In this document: in pieces, positions 23,561 through 34,626 of the stretch | Layout: each line of letters starts with the position of its first letter | Position numbering within the stretch: position 1 is the stretch's first letter | Assembly (NCBI RefSeq): GCF_043641665.1 | Contig: NC_092192.1 | Span: 1,734,001 to 1,798,000, forward strand | Direction of reading: 5' to 3' | Source: Enoplosus armatus | Lineage: Eukaryota; Chordata; Actinopteri; Centrarchiformes; Enoplosidae | Length of the DNA stretch: 64,000 nucleotides | Translations under genes and position numbers: made by a program | The notes under the pieces: generated by a model | Seen by the model: only the letters and a program-made list of their open reading frames with translations | Told to the model about the DNA's origin: nothing | Database searches by the model: none

Positions 23561-26500
23561 TGCAGCCTCCTTCCTTCTTCGCCACATCAAGTTACATTTT
23601 GAGGGAAAATATAGGAAAGTATAATATGATTCTGTATTTTTTCTTCACCAGGGAAAAGGTGCCGCACATGGCTTGTTTTCTTTTGTCTAATTTTCCCTCC
23701 CTCCATAGTTTCATCTGCCCTCTCATGAAGAGAACGCGCCAACCATTAAGTGATAAAAGCAGAGGGGGGGGTGGAGGAAGGAGGTAACACCAAAGGGATG
23801 TAGACATGGAGGATGGAAGAATGCGAGGCAGGCAGATATCAGGGGTATGAGGAGGATGTAACTGAGATAAAAATCTATTTGAGCTGAAGTGGTTTTGGGA
23901 GGAAGCTAACAATTTTCTGCATGAATCGGCTCGGCTCATCAAAGCTGTCGGGGGGAAATGTGTCGGTAACATTGTGCGTGTGCATGTGATATGATAAATA
24001 AACCCCCCTCACCTCTCCGAACCTCAGGCTTTGGGCAGCTTCTCCTTCGAATCTCACGGAGCAAAGTGGACTCACACACTGTGGATAAGTGATTACATCA
24101 GGTTTCTCCCCCAGCACTGGGCTGCTCCTGAAAGGAGGAGGAGATTTGATTAATTTGGCAGCTTCTTTTGAGGATATCATCCAGGTTCGGCTGGCAGAGG
24201 AAAGGGCTGTGGGAGTGTGTTTACTCTTCTATTTGGTTCATTTAACCACAGAAATGAAAGCAGGTATAAGAGTCTGTTCTGCTGCCTTTTCATGGAGACT
24301 CAGGAAAAAATCTGGACGTTTGAGTTCTGCTGCACGGACACGAAGACATCACTGAGTTGACAGGAACTGTTGGTTTTTGCCCCTTCTCTCGCCTAGTTTG
24401 ACAACTTCTATGATGTGTGTGAACACAGAGCACTCTTCTGCACACAACAGTAAACATGCTTTTATTTCATTTCAGTGAACTTGAATCCATTTGACTTTCA
24501 CCCTCAGGTCAGGAGCATCCTACCAAATTAAACACACATGTGGGTTTCACGACACCTTCTGCCCACTTTCATAAAACCTGACACCTTACTGATCACCTCT
24601 GTACGTCACGCAAGCTATGATAGTAGTTAATTTCTTTTAGTTCACATACGGTGGGACTGAAACACCTCAACAGAGAAGCATAAATCAGGTTCAACAGACT
24701 TCTTTACTTGTTGAACTAATGCTGAAATCTGGACTCTTCGGCTTCACAGGAATTGCTTTGAAAGTCTGAAGTCTTCAGAAACATATTTTATTAACTGATT
24801 GACATTTGTGCTGACATATGCTTGTGTTTTTGGCACACAAAGAGCAGAGTGAAGAACGGTCACAGCCTCAAAACATTACCTCTGTTACATTTACCAGAGG
24901 CATGCCATTTTCCTTCCTCGATCACTTAGAAACAGTTTTCTTCACTTGAGCCAGCATCTCCTGCCTGCTCCTCTTAAATAGGTCAAAGGATGTGAGACAA
25001 ATCCTCTGAGTTTAAGAGCTGTTCACATACAGTTTTTTAACTTCACCATTTATACAGATTGTGCCAAGACCAGCAGCACCGAAACTGCATGTATATGAGA
25101 ATAAATATCCATTTGCAGATTTGTTTCCAATGGGGTAAACGCATTCTGTCAGCATAATGTCTGACCCCACTGTGGCCCCAGAGTATGCAGCTAAGCTATT
25201 TAAATTAAAGAACCGCATCAGCTGAGGCATTCACATACACAATCACACACTCACACACACAGGCTGTAAAAACTCAGACATACACTTTCTTGACAGAATG
25301 AAAACCACAATGGGGGCTTTAGCCCACAAAACCCCAGACTTCAAGACATAAACACTCACTGAGGCTCAGGCACTGAGTCCAGGCAGTGCTAAAGCTACCA
25401 GACAACAGATAAACAAAAGCAAATTAAAAGCGAGAGCCCCTTGCTGATACAAAATACTCCATAAACCACCCAGAGCCACCTCTAACATCATGATTATATG
25501 GCAGTCAGGCTTAAAACCAGGGGTGGGGGGTGGAATAGAGAAAACAGTTTGAAAGCCAGAGATAAAGTGAAAATAATGAGAAAAGATCAAAACTTGTAGT
25601 GACAACCAAAGAACATCAACCCAACAAAAACTAGCAAGAACATCTGTCAGTGGCACTGCCAGTGAGGACAGATGTTCAGCCAGCTCTCCTTCTACCACAC
25701 ACTGTGGGGCTGTTTACATGTGGTGCATCATTCTGGCAGTCAATCTTGGGAGCTTCCAATTAAGTCTCAGACAAGTCCAAACCCAGAGAAATCTGGTGGT
25801 GAGTGAACTCCTCTCACATTTCGTTGTGGAGCCTTATTTTGCTCATTAGATACTACATCAATCACATCAATCAATCGTGAACACAAGGTGAGAAAGACCG
25901 AAACTTGGAGCAGTCCACTAAAGGAAAAGGTAAAGGCAAAGTGAAGTGAAGCCACCGCACTCGCATACAAGGCTGATGGAAAAAGGTAATTGCACACAAA
26001 CCGACGTGGGTTTGTTCCAAGTGGCGTATCTATTTATGATGAATAAACACAGCAAAAACACTCCAAGGTCAAATCTGCGTAAAACAAAGCAAGGCACAAT
26101 CCTAACGCACTTTGAGGACAAGCCTAAGTTGTTTTATATGACCACGAAGCTCTCCCAGCTGTGGCTGCAGCCAAGACTCAGTGCCGTTTGAGGCGTTCAG
26201 TAGATGAACAAACCAACTCCTCAGGCTGAACTGAGTCGTAAGTGTCACTGGCCGACAGCTTTAAGCACTGGAGTAAGTTTAGACATGACATACTTGCAAG
26301 GAGATGTGTAATTTTCCAAGTTTTTTTCGTTTTTTTCACCCAGGTGGTTAGAAGAGGATTCAAGGATTGTAGAAATACCTTCAGAGCAGCAGTAAATGTG
26401 TGTAACGACCGGTCTTACAAAGATCACCACGATCAGACCTTCACGGGTGCTTAGCCGGTTGACTAGAATGTACTGGTGATACACGAGAGGCACAAACTGG

Positions 26501-26839
26501 GACAAACAGGTTTGTGCTGAACTGAAAACTGGAATCAGAAAAGTGATTTATAATTTCCATATTTAAGCACTAAACTCCCTTTGAGTTCTGTGTCTTTTGA
26601 GCTACAACATTTAATGTTTAATGTTATTGAAATGAAGTATAGACCAGTACCCTATGTACCCCCCAACTACCACCACGTCCCCCTGTAGAGCTGTTTCCTG
26701 GGGGATCGATCATAATGAAGGCGGGGCTGTAATGGATCCTGGTCCTTAAGGGCAGAGATCCATTAAAGATCAGGGATGGTGGTCTGGTCTGATTCATCAC
26801 CCCCTCCCACCTCCACCCGACCTGCTCATTAACATCCTG
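23561..26839. other. Unassigned unique DNA
   Basis: No gene is supported. The part at 23870-24200 is GC-richer and free of repeats (for example GAATCGGCTCGGCTCATC, TTTGATTAATTTGGCAGC) and could be another conserved element. The remainder shows short frames only. The 110-codon minus frame at 25366-25698 is hydrophobic and unrecognised. Confidence 0.4.
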
Positions 26840-27890
26840 GTTGGATTACGGATGGCCTCGCTCGGCCACGGCCACGCACCTCTTTCATGTTGCCATTTTT
26901 CTCTCCTCTCTTTCTTCCGTCGTTCCTCCGCCTCCTGTCCATTTCATTTCATCTTCTTCACTCGTGTCGCTCTATTTCCCTCCCTCGCTTGTTCTACCTC
27001 CGCTGTCTTTTCTCCTCTATTCCCTCTCATCTTTCTCATTCTCACCCTCTGCCCTCTCGCCGCTTGAGTCAGCTTGTTAACGGTCTCATCCCTTCATCAC
27101 TCCTTTCTTTCTTCTACTTCAGTCACCCTTCTCACCTCTCAGCATTTGTCTAACCCCTTCATTGCCTCATTGTCCATCCATCAAATTTCCCCTGGCCTCC
27201 ACTGCCTCACACATCTCCTGCTACTGTTAATAACCATTCCTCTTCCTTGTGCTACCGTCTCCTTGCATGAATGTTTTTTCCCTCATACACCTGAAAATGT
27301 GTCTTCCAGCTGGTGTAATATAGTTATTGTAGTTCTTTTGTTTATTATCAACAAACTTGAAGAAACTTAAACCAACAATGAATTTATCCTGCTAACATGT
27401 ATTGTCTTTGAAGCCACAGCCCAAATTAAATGATTCCTCCGTGCCACTGAACTCAACTGTACCCTGTGCTGTATTTTAAAACACATAACAGAGTCATATT
27501 GTTATGTTTGGTTGTTCAGAAAGTCATGCAAAATGCTCGGTAGCTCTGTCCTTCAGCAGGAAGACTGACATTTAATTCACCTCTCATCTGTTCTCACCTC
27601 CTCACACCGTGGCTTATGTTCTCTCCTCTCATCTTATCTACTCCGCTCTAATTTCCTCATCATCGGCCATCACCTGTCCTCATCTCAGCAACCCTTCTCC
27701 TTTCCTTTCTTTTCATTTCCTCTCCTCTGCTTGTTGCTCCCCTCTGCGCTCCTGTCATCAACTTCTCATTAAGTCTCGACTTCCCTTCTATCATATGTCT
27801 CTCCTGCCACTGTCCTCCCCTGTCGTGCCCTCTCTCTACATTTTGAATGTGGCTCTCACTCATCTCCACCTGCATAATAAAGTGGACACA
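26840..27890 (+). repeat. Two long pyrimidine-rich tracts
   Basis: Irregular CT-rich low-complexity sequence covers about 26885-27240 and again about 27590-27880, separated by about 350 bases of normal DNA. Several overlapping Ser/Leu/Pro-rich frames arise only from the composition. Mirror-symmetric parts could form triplex structures, but no clean mirror repeat was found by eye. Confidence 0.7.
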
Positions 27891-28652
27891 GTCAGCTTCT
27901 ACCTGTTATACATTTTGTAACATAGGCTGTATATAGGCTGTACAGCTTGTACCCCTTTTGCCACGATAACATCCACATGTATACAGTGCACAGTGGATTG
28001 TTGATCCTGGATCTGCTTGGCTGAAGCTGCTAAATATTGTGTTGCTGTAATTAGCCGCTTACTGTTGCATATCATGTGGACTGTTACTCTCAATTAGGAT
28101 TAAAGGAGAACACCTGAATCAGATCCTGAGTTGGCCTTGATGTTGGTTGATCTCACATCCTTAATAGAAAAATGGGTGCTCCACTACTGACATGCTGTTT
28201 TGGCAAGATTAGGTAAATTAGACCGGTAACAGGAAGCAACAGCTTTTGTTTTGCTACCATAGTTACTATAGTTCTTTTTTAGGAATGGATGTTTGAAAGG
28301 ACGTATAAAAGACAGAGTAGAGACAATCTGCAGCATTGAAACGATCAGCAAGTTGAGTTCTGCGCTCCATACAGTCCTGTACTGTACGTGTCAGCCCTGA
28401 CATGGACAGGCGACCTGTCCAAGGTGAACCCAGCCTCTGCTCTCTATAACTTTGCATTTTGTCATGATGACCCTGCAGGACAAACTGTAGTCTGAGTCTT
28501 GTGTTTGCTGGCTTTAAACTACACTACCCAAGGAACAATATGATACAGAGCGTTGAGGACTAGATCTGTAATTACTGAATGATGATCAGTAGTTTATTTT
28601 TAAATTTTGCTCGTCTATATAACCGCGTCTAATATCATGGCAGTATACTCAC
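27891..28652. other. Unassigned unique DNA
   Basis: No gene, RNA or recognisable repeat. Short frames only. Confidence 0.4.
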
Positions 28653-28696
28653 CTGTCTCACTTCCCATGCTGCTGTTTTCTACAAGGATTTCTCGC
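28653..28696 (-). other. Possible 44-base internal exon, minus strand
   Basis: On the minus strand a pyrimidine-rich acceptor (GTTTTTTGCCAACAG) is followed by 44 bases. They end in GAGACAG next to the strong donor GTGAGTATA (first intron bases at 28652-28651). One frame is open through the segment and reads REILVENSSMGSET; the other two contain stops. An in-frame ATG is present in it. The pairing of two good sites around a short segment is suggestive, but such pairs occur by chance in windows of this size and I do not recognise the peptide. Confidence 0.2.
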
Positions 28697-29039
28697 CTGT
28701 TGGCAAAAAACACTCGACTTGAATATGAAACTTGAAAAATGATCAGAGAAGAAAAGAATTTCAAAAAGAAAGGAGACACAAAGCTTTAAAAAAGAGACGC
28801 AGCTCTGCATATAACTGTTACCCCATAATTTCTCCTAACGTCAAGCAGCAGCTGTGCCTAGATTATTTTGAGTCCATATTTTCCTGGAAACTGCAATTGA
28901 GAGGTGTACGAATATGATTTGAGCAAACCAAACCCCTCCAGGAGTTTTGTCTCTTTCACTGAGGATAAATCACATGAAGAAAAAAAAGAAGAGACTAATC
29001 TCAGACTTCAGACACAATACATGACTGCGCCTTGGAACC

Positions 29040-29215
29040 CAGTCACCAGGCAGACAGCTTAAAGTTTACTTTTAGGGGCGCAATGTGCATAACATTATGT
29101 CAGCACTATTTATTCCCACAGCCAGGAGTCTGCAGAGTGTGTCCTCAGAAACAGTGCCTCAGCAGCTAATGTATAAATTAGAGCGAACAGGAGCCAGTGG
29201 ATGAGCCAAGATAGG
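29040..29215. promoter_or_regulatory. Candidate conserved non-coding element
   Basis: Unique block with AAAGTTTACTTTTAGGGGCG, CACTATTTATTCCCACAGCC and CAGCTAATGTATAAATTAG. There is no repeat resemblance and the composition is balanced. It is called on texture only. Confidence 0.22.
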
Positions 29216-29805
29216 CACCCTGCTTGGGGTTATTTTTCATTCTATTTCAAATTTTGTTTTTTCCTCTATCACTCTATTGAAATACCACTTCAGTCCTCTT
29301 TCGCCTCCTTGGCTTCTTCTCCTGCTGCGCCTATCTCTTTCTTTTAGGTGTTGCAAAGTGATTAACATTTTTTTTTGCCAATGATGCAATGCAGTGGCAT
29401 TTTCAATAAGTAGAGATACACTATATACATAGTTTATGTTGTGTTTTCTGGTGGAGAAGGTAAACACAAGCAGTACGGGCAATGATGACTCTGTGTTTAT
29501 GAATTACAGTCTGCTCTAAGATGAGACAAAGCTTTGCTTAACAGAAAGAGCCAGACAAAAAAAATACAAATAAAAATTGTACAGTAATTGCACAGTAATC
29601 TGTTATTTTACAGGTATATTACATGATGTCGCACTAGTTCCTAATATATCAAAACGGATATATAGCTTCCAATGAGTGGAAGAGATTTAGTGTCACTGAA
29701 CTTATCAAAACTGCTCCGTTATCTGTGTAACTAGATTATCACTGAAAATATCTATGAACATGCTATTTTGAACAACAAAAGCTTATTTTCTATAATAAAT
29801 GCATA
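29216..29805. other. Unassigned unique DNA
   Basis: AT-rich sequence with no gene or repeat recognised. A T8 run lies near 29370. Confidence 0.4.
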
Positions 29806-29840
29806 ACACACACACACATATATATATATACATATATACA
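29806..29840 (+). repeat. Compound (AC)n-(AT)n microsatellite
   Basis: An AC run passes directly into an AT run and then an imperfect ATAC stretch. It is a typical compound dinucleotide repeat. Confidence 0.9.
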
Positions 29841-30804
29841 TAAAACGAATAAGGGAGACACTATTAACTGATATATTTACAAAAACATAAATTAAATTGC
29901 CAAACAGACGAGACGTGGTTGGTAGTAAAGTATGGTGTGCAGGTGTTTGATGGAAGAAATGATAAAGGAACCAAACAAAGCGCATGGAGAGAGTCTCTCT
30001 GACGGCCTACAACTAAGATGGCAGCTTTTACAGTGACTAGTAGTGGAGAGGCCCGCCTATCAATGACACCAACCTGCGAGAGAGGAGCAGACAAGGCAAA
30101 ATTTTCTGTTTCTGACTGCAACACAAGCAAGACATCTTGACAACTGCTCGGAGTGTAATAAAACCTGATATGCATATTCACAGTCCACACAGTCCACCCT
30201 CCCTCTATTGCCAGCATCAGGCAAAATGTTTTCACTTCTTCACAGAAAAACTAGGCGGATTGCCATTACACGCAGTGATCACATTCATGCTCTCCAGAGG
30301 ACGAACCAATTCCATTTTTGATGCTTTATGAGCCTACCCATAGCAAAAATGTCGTCTTTGCATTCAGTATGAGCACGTTAAGGATGTCAAGGGAATGAAG
30401 CCTTCATTTTAACGACCACATGACCTTTCCGTTGTGCCATCAGCAGGAAAAGCAGCCTCACAGGGCCGCTAGTCGTGCTTTTAAATTTCACTCTAATCTT
30501 CGGTTGTTTCCTGCTTCTGAAAAACAACTACTGCCAACTTTCCTCATGGAAAAAAAACAATAAGATAACTAGAAAGATTCTATGCTTGAAAAACATTTGT
30601 AGCTGCTGATGGGAAGTGTTGAGAAGGCATTGCTTAGTCTGAATAAGTAAAAATTGTGCGTTTTGTCATGCCTAAGGACACTTCTACACACAGACACCCC
30701 CCAGCAGTGATCTGATGAGTCTGTCAGGGCAAATAAGGAACAGACTGTGCAGATAAAATGACTCAGAGTCATACAGGCTGGTGGAATATGAGTCTATTAA
30801 CATA
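29841..30804. other. Unassigned DNA with a possible repeat scrap
   Basis: Mostly unique sequence. At about 30415-30460 the words CATGACCTTTCC and TGCCATCAGCAGG resemble a short piece of the GCTAAC-type repeat family in plus orientation. No gene is supported. Confidence 0.4.
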
Positions 30805-31290
30805 CAATGACTTCCATCCATCCATCCATTTTATGCTGCTTATCTGAGGCTGGGTTGCAGTAGCTGCAGGCTAAGCAAGGTAGTCCAGACTTAACTCTAT
30901 CCAGTTTTCCAGCTCCTCCTGGGGGATCCTGAGGCAAGCCAGGTGAGATATATAATCTCTGGTCTGGGTCCACCCTTGGGTCTCCTACCAGTTAGGGTTA
31001 GGGTTAGGGTTAGGGAAAACCTCCAAAGGAAGGCGCCAAGGAGGCATCCTGATCAGATGTCCAAACCACCTCAACTGGCTCCTCACGGTCAGAGTCTTCA
31101 AACTCTGCCTCCCTGCTTTCCTTTCCTGTGTCGTCCGGTTTGCCAGAACTTCCTCGAGGCCAACCGAAAGTCCATCTTCATAGCCTCGGGGTGCTTGAGA
31201 AATTCTTCTGGAGGTGGGAGTTAAAGACCTTGCGGGGACATCAGCCAGTCTTCTATCTGTCTTATATCTCAGATCTGATGATATGACCAC
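30805..31290 (-). mobile_element. 3' end of a Rex3-like (RTE-clade) LINE, truncated
   Basis: The minus strand from 31290 is open for about 100 codons and contains RSQLRWFGHLIRMPP near 31045-31090. This is characteristic of the carboxy-terminal part of the reverse transcriptase protein of fish RTE-type LINEs. Downstream on the minus strand is a non-coding section ending in a (TGGA)n tail, seen on the plus strand as TCCATCCATCCATCC at about 30816-30830. The element is 5'-truncated, as is usual for LINE copies. The frame is interrupted by telomere-like hexamers at 30991-31015. Assignment to Rex3 rather than a sister family is from memory of the motif and tail. Confidence 0.7.
30991..31015 (+). 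repeat. Interstitial telomeric repeat, four TTAGGG units
   Basis: G followed by four perfect TTAGGG units, lying inside the LINE fragment. In related elements this position carries ordinary unique LINE sequence, so the hexamers have replaced or been inserted into it. Two-unit telomere-like strings also occur at 32521-32532 (CCCTAACCCTAA) and 61169-61182. Confidence 0.95.
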
Positions 31291-31769
31291 AAAATCACTT
31301 ATCGACGCCTAAGGTGTTGATGAATCACCCTATCCTCGAACATGATGTTTGTTATGGCCAATCCCTAACACTAACACAGAAGTCCAATAACAAAGCACGG
31401 CTCAGGCTCAGTTCGGGAAGGCCATTCCTACCAATAGCCCCCCCTCCAGGTTTCTCCATTGTTGCCCTGTACAGAACTTGCTTTCTCTGGGAAGAACTCC
31501 AACACAACAGCCCCCCCTCTAGGAGTTTGTTTCCAGACCCAGTGCTATGCGTAGAAGTTAAACTGTATACTATAAGTGACTTGTGGGGAAACTGTAACAG
31601 CACATCAGTGTATTTATTATCCCAAGAAAAAGAAACCCCCACTCCTCTTTGTCATTTCAGTTGCTTTATGATGTTGTGAAGTGTGATGGTGATGATAATG
31701 GACCAGTTGAGCTCTCATACAGGTGTGCATGCTGTAAAACCAAAGCCTAGTGTCGCTGTTTCTCATTAA
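31291..31769. other. Unassigned unique DNA
   Basis: No gene is supported. Overlapping frames on both strands around 31314-31679 (121 codons plus, 96 codons minus) lack recognisable domains. C-rich patches are present near 31438 and 31510. Confidence 0.35.
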
Positions 31770-31985
31770 TGGGATGCGTGACGAGTGTAAATTTGTGAAT
31801 TTATTTGCAAATAAACATGCCTCATTCGGAAAGCATCTGTTTTCAATAATTTCACCGTGCAAATCTTGATGAGTCCCAATCACTCATAAACAGGAGTCAC
31901 ATTCACGCAACCTTAATTATCATGAATCAGAACAGCGGGACTGCTTCAGAGGCACAATTTTAGGCAAAGCAGCGCACATTAAAAA
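31770..31985. promoter_or_regulatory. Candidate conserved non-coding element (block F)
   Basis: It contains the palindrome ATTTGCAAAT at 31803-31812 overlapping a forkhead-like ATAAACA (31811-31817). It also has CCTTAATTATCATGAATCAG near 31911 and AGGCAAAGCAGCGCACATT. The block is unique, AT-rich with isolated CpGs and has no repeat features. Of the regulatory candidates it is one of the more convincing by texture. Confidence 0.35.
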
Positions 31986-32270
31986 TCTTGCGGACCAAAA
32001 TGACAAAAAATGTTATAAAGAGAAACGTCTGTGACATAAAGTTAATTTGAATTTCTCTGCCTTGTTGCAGCCCATGGAGCAAGTCATCATCAGCTACAAA
32101 AGCAATATAGCCAGACAGCTATATTCACAGACTTGTGTTTTTTTCCCCAGAAATATCTAAACCTTATATGATACTTGATGGCATTATGACAGAAATATAA
32201 GGTGTGAATAAAAGTTGGGCCAAATCAATCCAAAGAAACACGAGATGTGGCACAAAACCCAACTTAATCC

Positions 32271-32400
32271 AAGTTCAAGTTCTTTATTTGTCATATGCAC
32301 AATTACAGCAGTAATGAAGTTGAGGCTCCATCCGACAACGCTGATACAAAATGTATAAAGAAAATCACACAAGTAAAACGAGAAATGAGAAAAAGAGAAA
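32271..32400 (-). mobile_element. LINE 3' tail with ACTTGA hexamer repeats
   Basis: On the minus strand the segment ends with CATATGACAAATAAAGAAC followed by tandem TTGAACTTG-type hexamers (plus strand AAGTTCAAGTTCTTTATTTG at 32271-32290). This is a common fish LINE 3' end, with the AATAAA-like signal just before the microsatellite tail. Only the last 100-130 bases are present. The exact family is uncertain. Confidence 0.55.
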
Positions 32401-34626
32401 CTTAAAAACGCTGTTTGGACGGGCTTTATTTCTATAGAGGAGGTTGTGTGATTTTAAAATTACGTTTCGGTCAGTGATTTTATTCCCAGTCCAGAGTGCA
32501 TATATCTGTGATTTTTCACACCCTAACCCTAATTACAGCCCCAAATGTGGACAGTTTTTCAGTGCATTTACTGGCGTTTCCTTAATTTACAGTAAGTGCT
32601 GTGCAGAGTGACATTTTGTCATTTGAAAGGTTATCTCGTGGTGCTTGTTGCAGACTGTTGCGTCAGATTACGAACAGAGCATTATAAACTCAGGTGGATT
32701 CCTACATGCATTTGGTGGCGACTTCTATTTTGCGGGGTCCAGGTGAACACTTTGATTTGTTTACTATTTGTATTTATTTTGCTGTGACATTAAGTTACTA
32801 CAGACAAAGGTGAAGTGAATATATTGCTATTTTTGTGTTTTGGAGTTAAAGTTCAAGTTTATTTCCGTGCATAAATCTGCTAATTAGAAGAGAAGTTTGA
32901 AAGACTTTCTGGAAATAATATATTTTGGTTATTTTTTTTTATTTGTGTGCATTGTTTGTTTTGTTAGTTCACTGTACACACACACACACACACACAACAC
33001 TGAGTTAGACTCACTATACTTGTGCAAAGAGCTGAATTGACCTTTTCTGTCAGCTCAGTGCAGTTTGCATTCTGTGTAACTTCAGAAGTAGAAAATTATT
33101 TTGAGACAAACCTCAGTCAACTCATACAATGTTTGGGTAAAAAGATGCAATAACTGCTGAGGCACGGGGCAAATATTTTAGGACTGACCTCTAACTGTAA
33201 TATTAATCTGAACGAGACTTTAGGAAGCAACTAACGAGCCTGAAGTCGGTCCATCGCTCAGACGATTTGTTTCACTGCATTGTTTTTCTTATCTTGTTAC
33301 TTGTTACAGTTATATCATCGTGAATTAGGAAGCCATTAACCGCAACAACAAGCCTCCTCTCTCCAGTGCTTTTACATGAATGAGTTGGAGTAGAAAATAA
33401 CTGCTTCTGTATTTTGTGTGATTAGTTGTCCCTCCAGAGTGTCAGAGGACATCAGTAACACTTTTGACTTTTGAGACTTAAGTTGCGGTGGGCTCCAACC
33501 AGCATGTTGTTTTAGGTTCCATTCACAATTGATGGCATCTTGGCATATTGTTGCATCTCCACTGTTTGAGTCCATATGTGTGAACAGAGGCTTAATGTAG
33601 CAGTTTCTTGGTGGAGATGTCTGCCATGAGCACCCTGCTCAGACAAAACTGCTGAAGAAGTGATACTGCCAACCTCCTCCTGCCTGTAAATCAAATAAAC
33701 TTCCCCCAAACATCTGGACTGCCATGCAAATAATATGATCAATATTCTGCACAGCATGCCACGCGTGCCTGAACAACACCTTGCAGGATAATCAATACCC
33801 CCTGCACCCACCCAAAACTCCTAAAGAAATCCTCCGACTCCACGCTCCCTGCCAAATAAAAACTTGGAGAATAAAAACTTTGTGAGGAGCCATAGCGATG
33901 TTTCTTTCTGCGATGACAGATGGGAAGCCCAGCACAGATTCTCTGTGTGGCTTTGGTTAATTATGGTGGCATACAGTATATTGTACATATAAAACTCTCA
34001 AACGCAGGAGTCTGCTCTTCCCAGCAGCACAAGGAAATAGCTGACGGGTGCGTATGGTCTGATCACAGGGAAGTTATTCTCCGACTCTTCCTCTGGCTGC
34101 CGTGATGTATGCAGGGCTGATGTTTCTCTCTGTGCAGCCAGACAGGGAATTCTCCACTGAAATGATGGGAAATCTCCGCAGTGTAAATGCAGTCGCACTG
34201 AATATAAGAGCCTCATAACGTACATGGCCAAACAAAAAGATTCAGATCGAGGCAATACATTGAAAGTGAGCATCAGTGCTTGCAGTTTGAACACTGAAAA
34301 ACTTCTGGAGTCTTATTTTGTTTTAGACATTGATCCTGTCAGAAATGATAACATTACTCAGGGAAGAGCTGAGAAAAACAAAGCATTAAGCTTCTATTAC
34401 CTCAACAACTCTCCACTAATAATAAATGTATGATCATCCCAGTCACTACAAACAGGTCCTAAACAGTGTAAGCATTTTCCCGCACTGTTGCAGCTGCGGC
34501 CCTTTTAAAATGGCTTCACTCTCGCCTCCTCTGCTCAGGCCACAACCAGCGTGTCATAAAGCCTTCACATCGCATTTACAGCTTGCAACGCCGGGAAGCA
34601 GCAGCACAGAGGCCTGCCAGAGGCGC
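32401..34626. other. Unassigned unique DNA with a small (CA)n
   Basis: No gene is supported. A CA run lies at 32976-32996. A telomere-like CCCTAACCCTAA occurs at 32521-32532. Sequence just before the tandem array (34500-34626) is GC-richer and contains a pyrimidine-rich stretch ending in GCTCAG at 34535-34540, resembling an acceptor. Confidence 0.4.

Noticed and set aside
26840..27370. Several overlapping plus-strand frames of 70-100 codons
   Set aside because: They follow from pyrimidine-rich low complexity (Ser/Leu/Pro/Phe only) and occur in all three plus frames.
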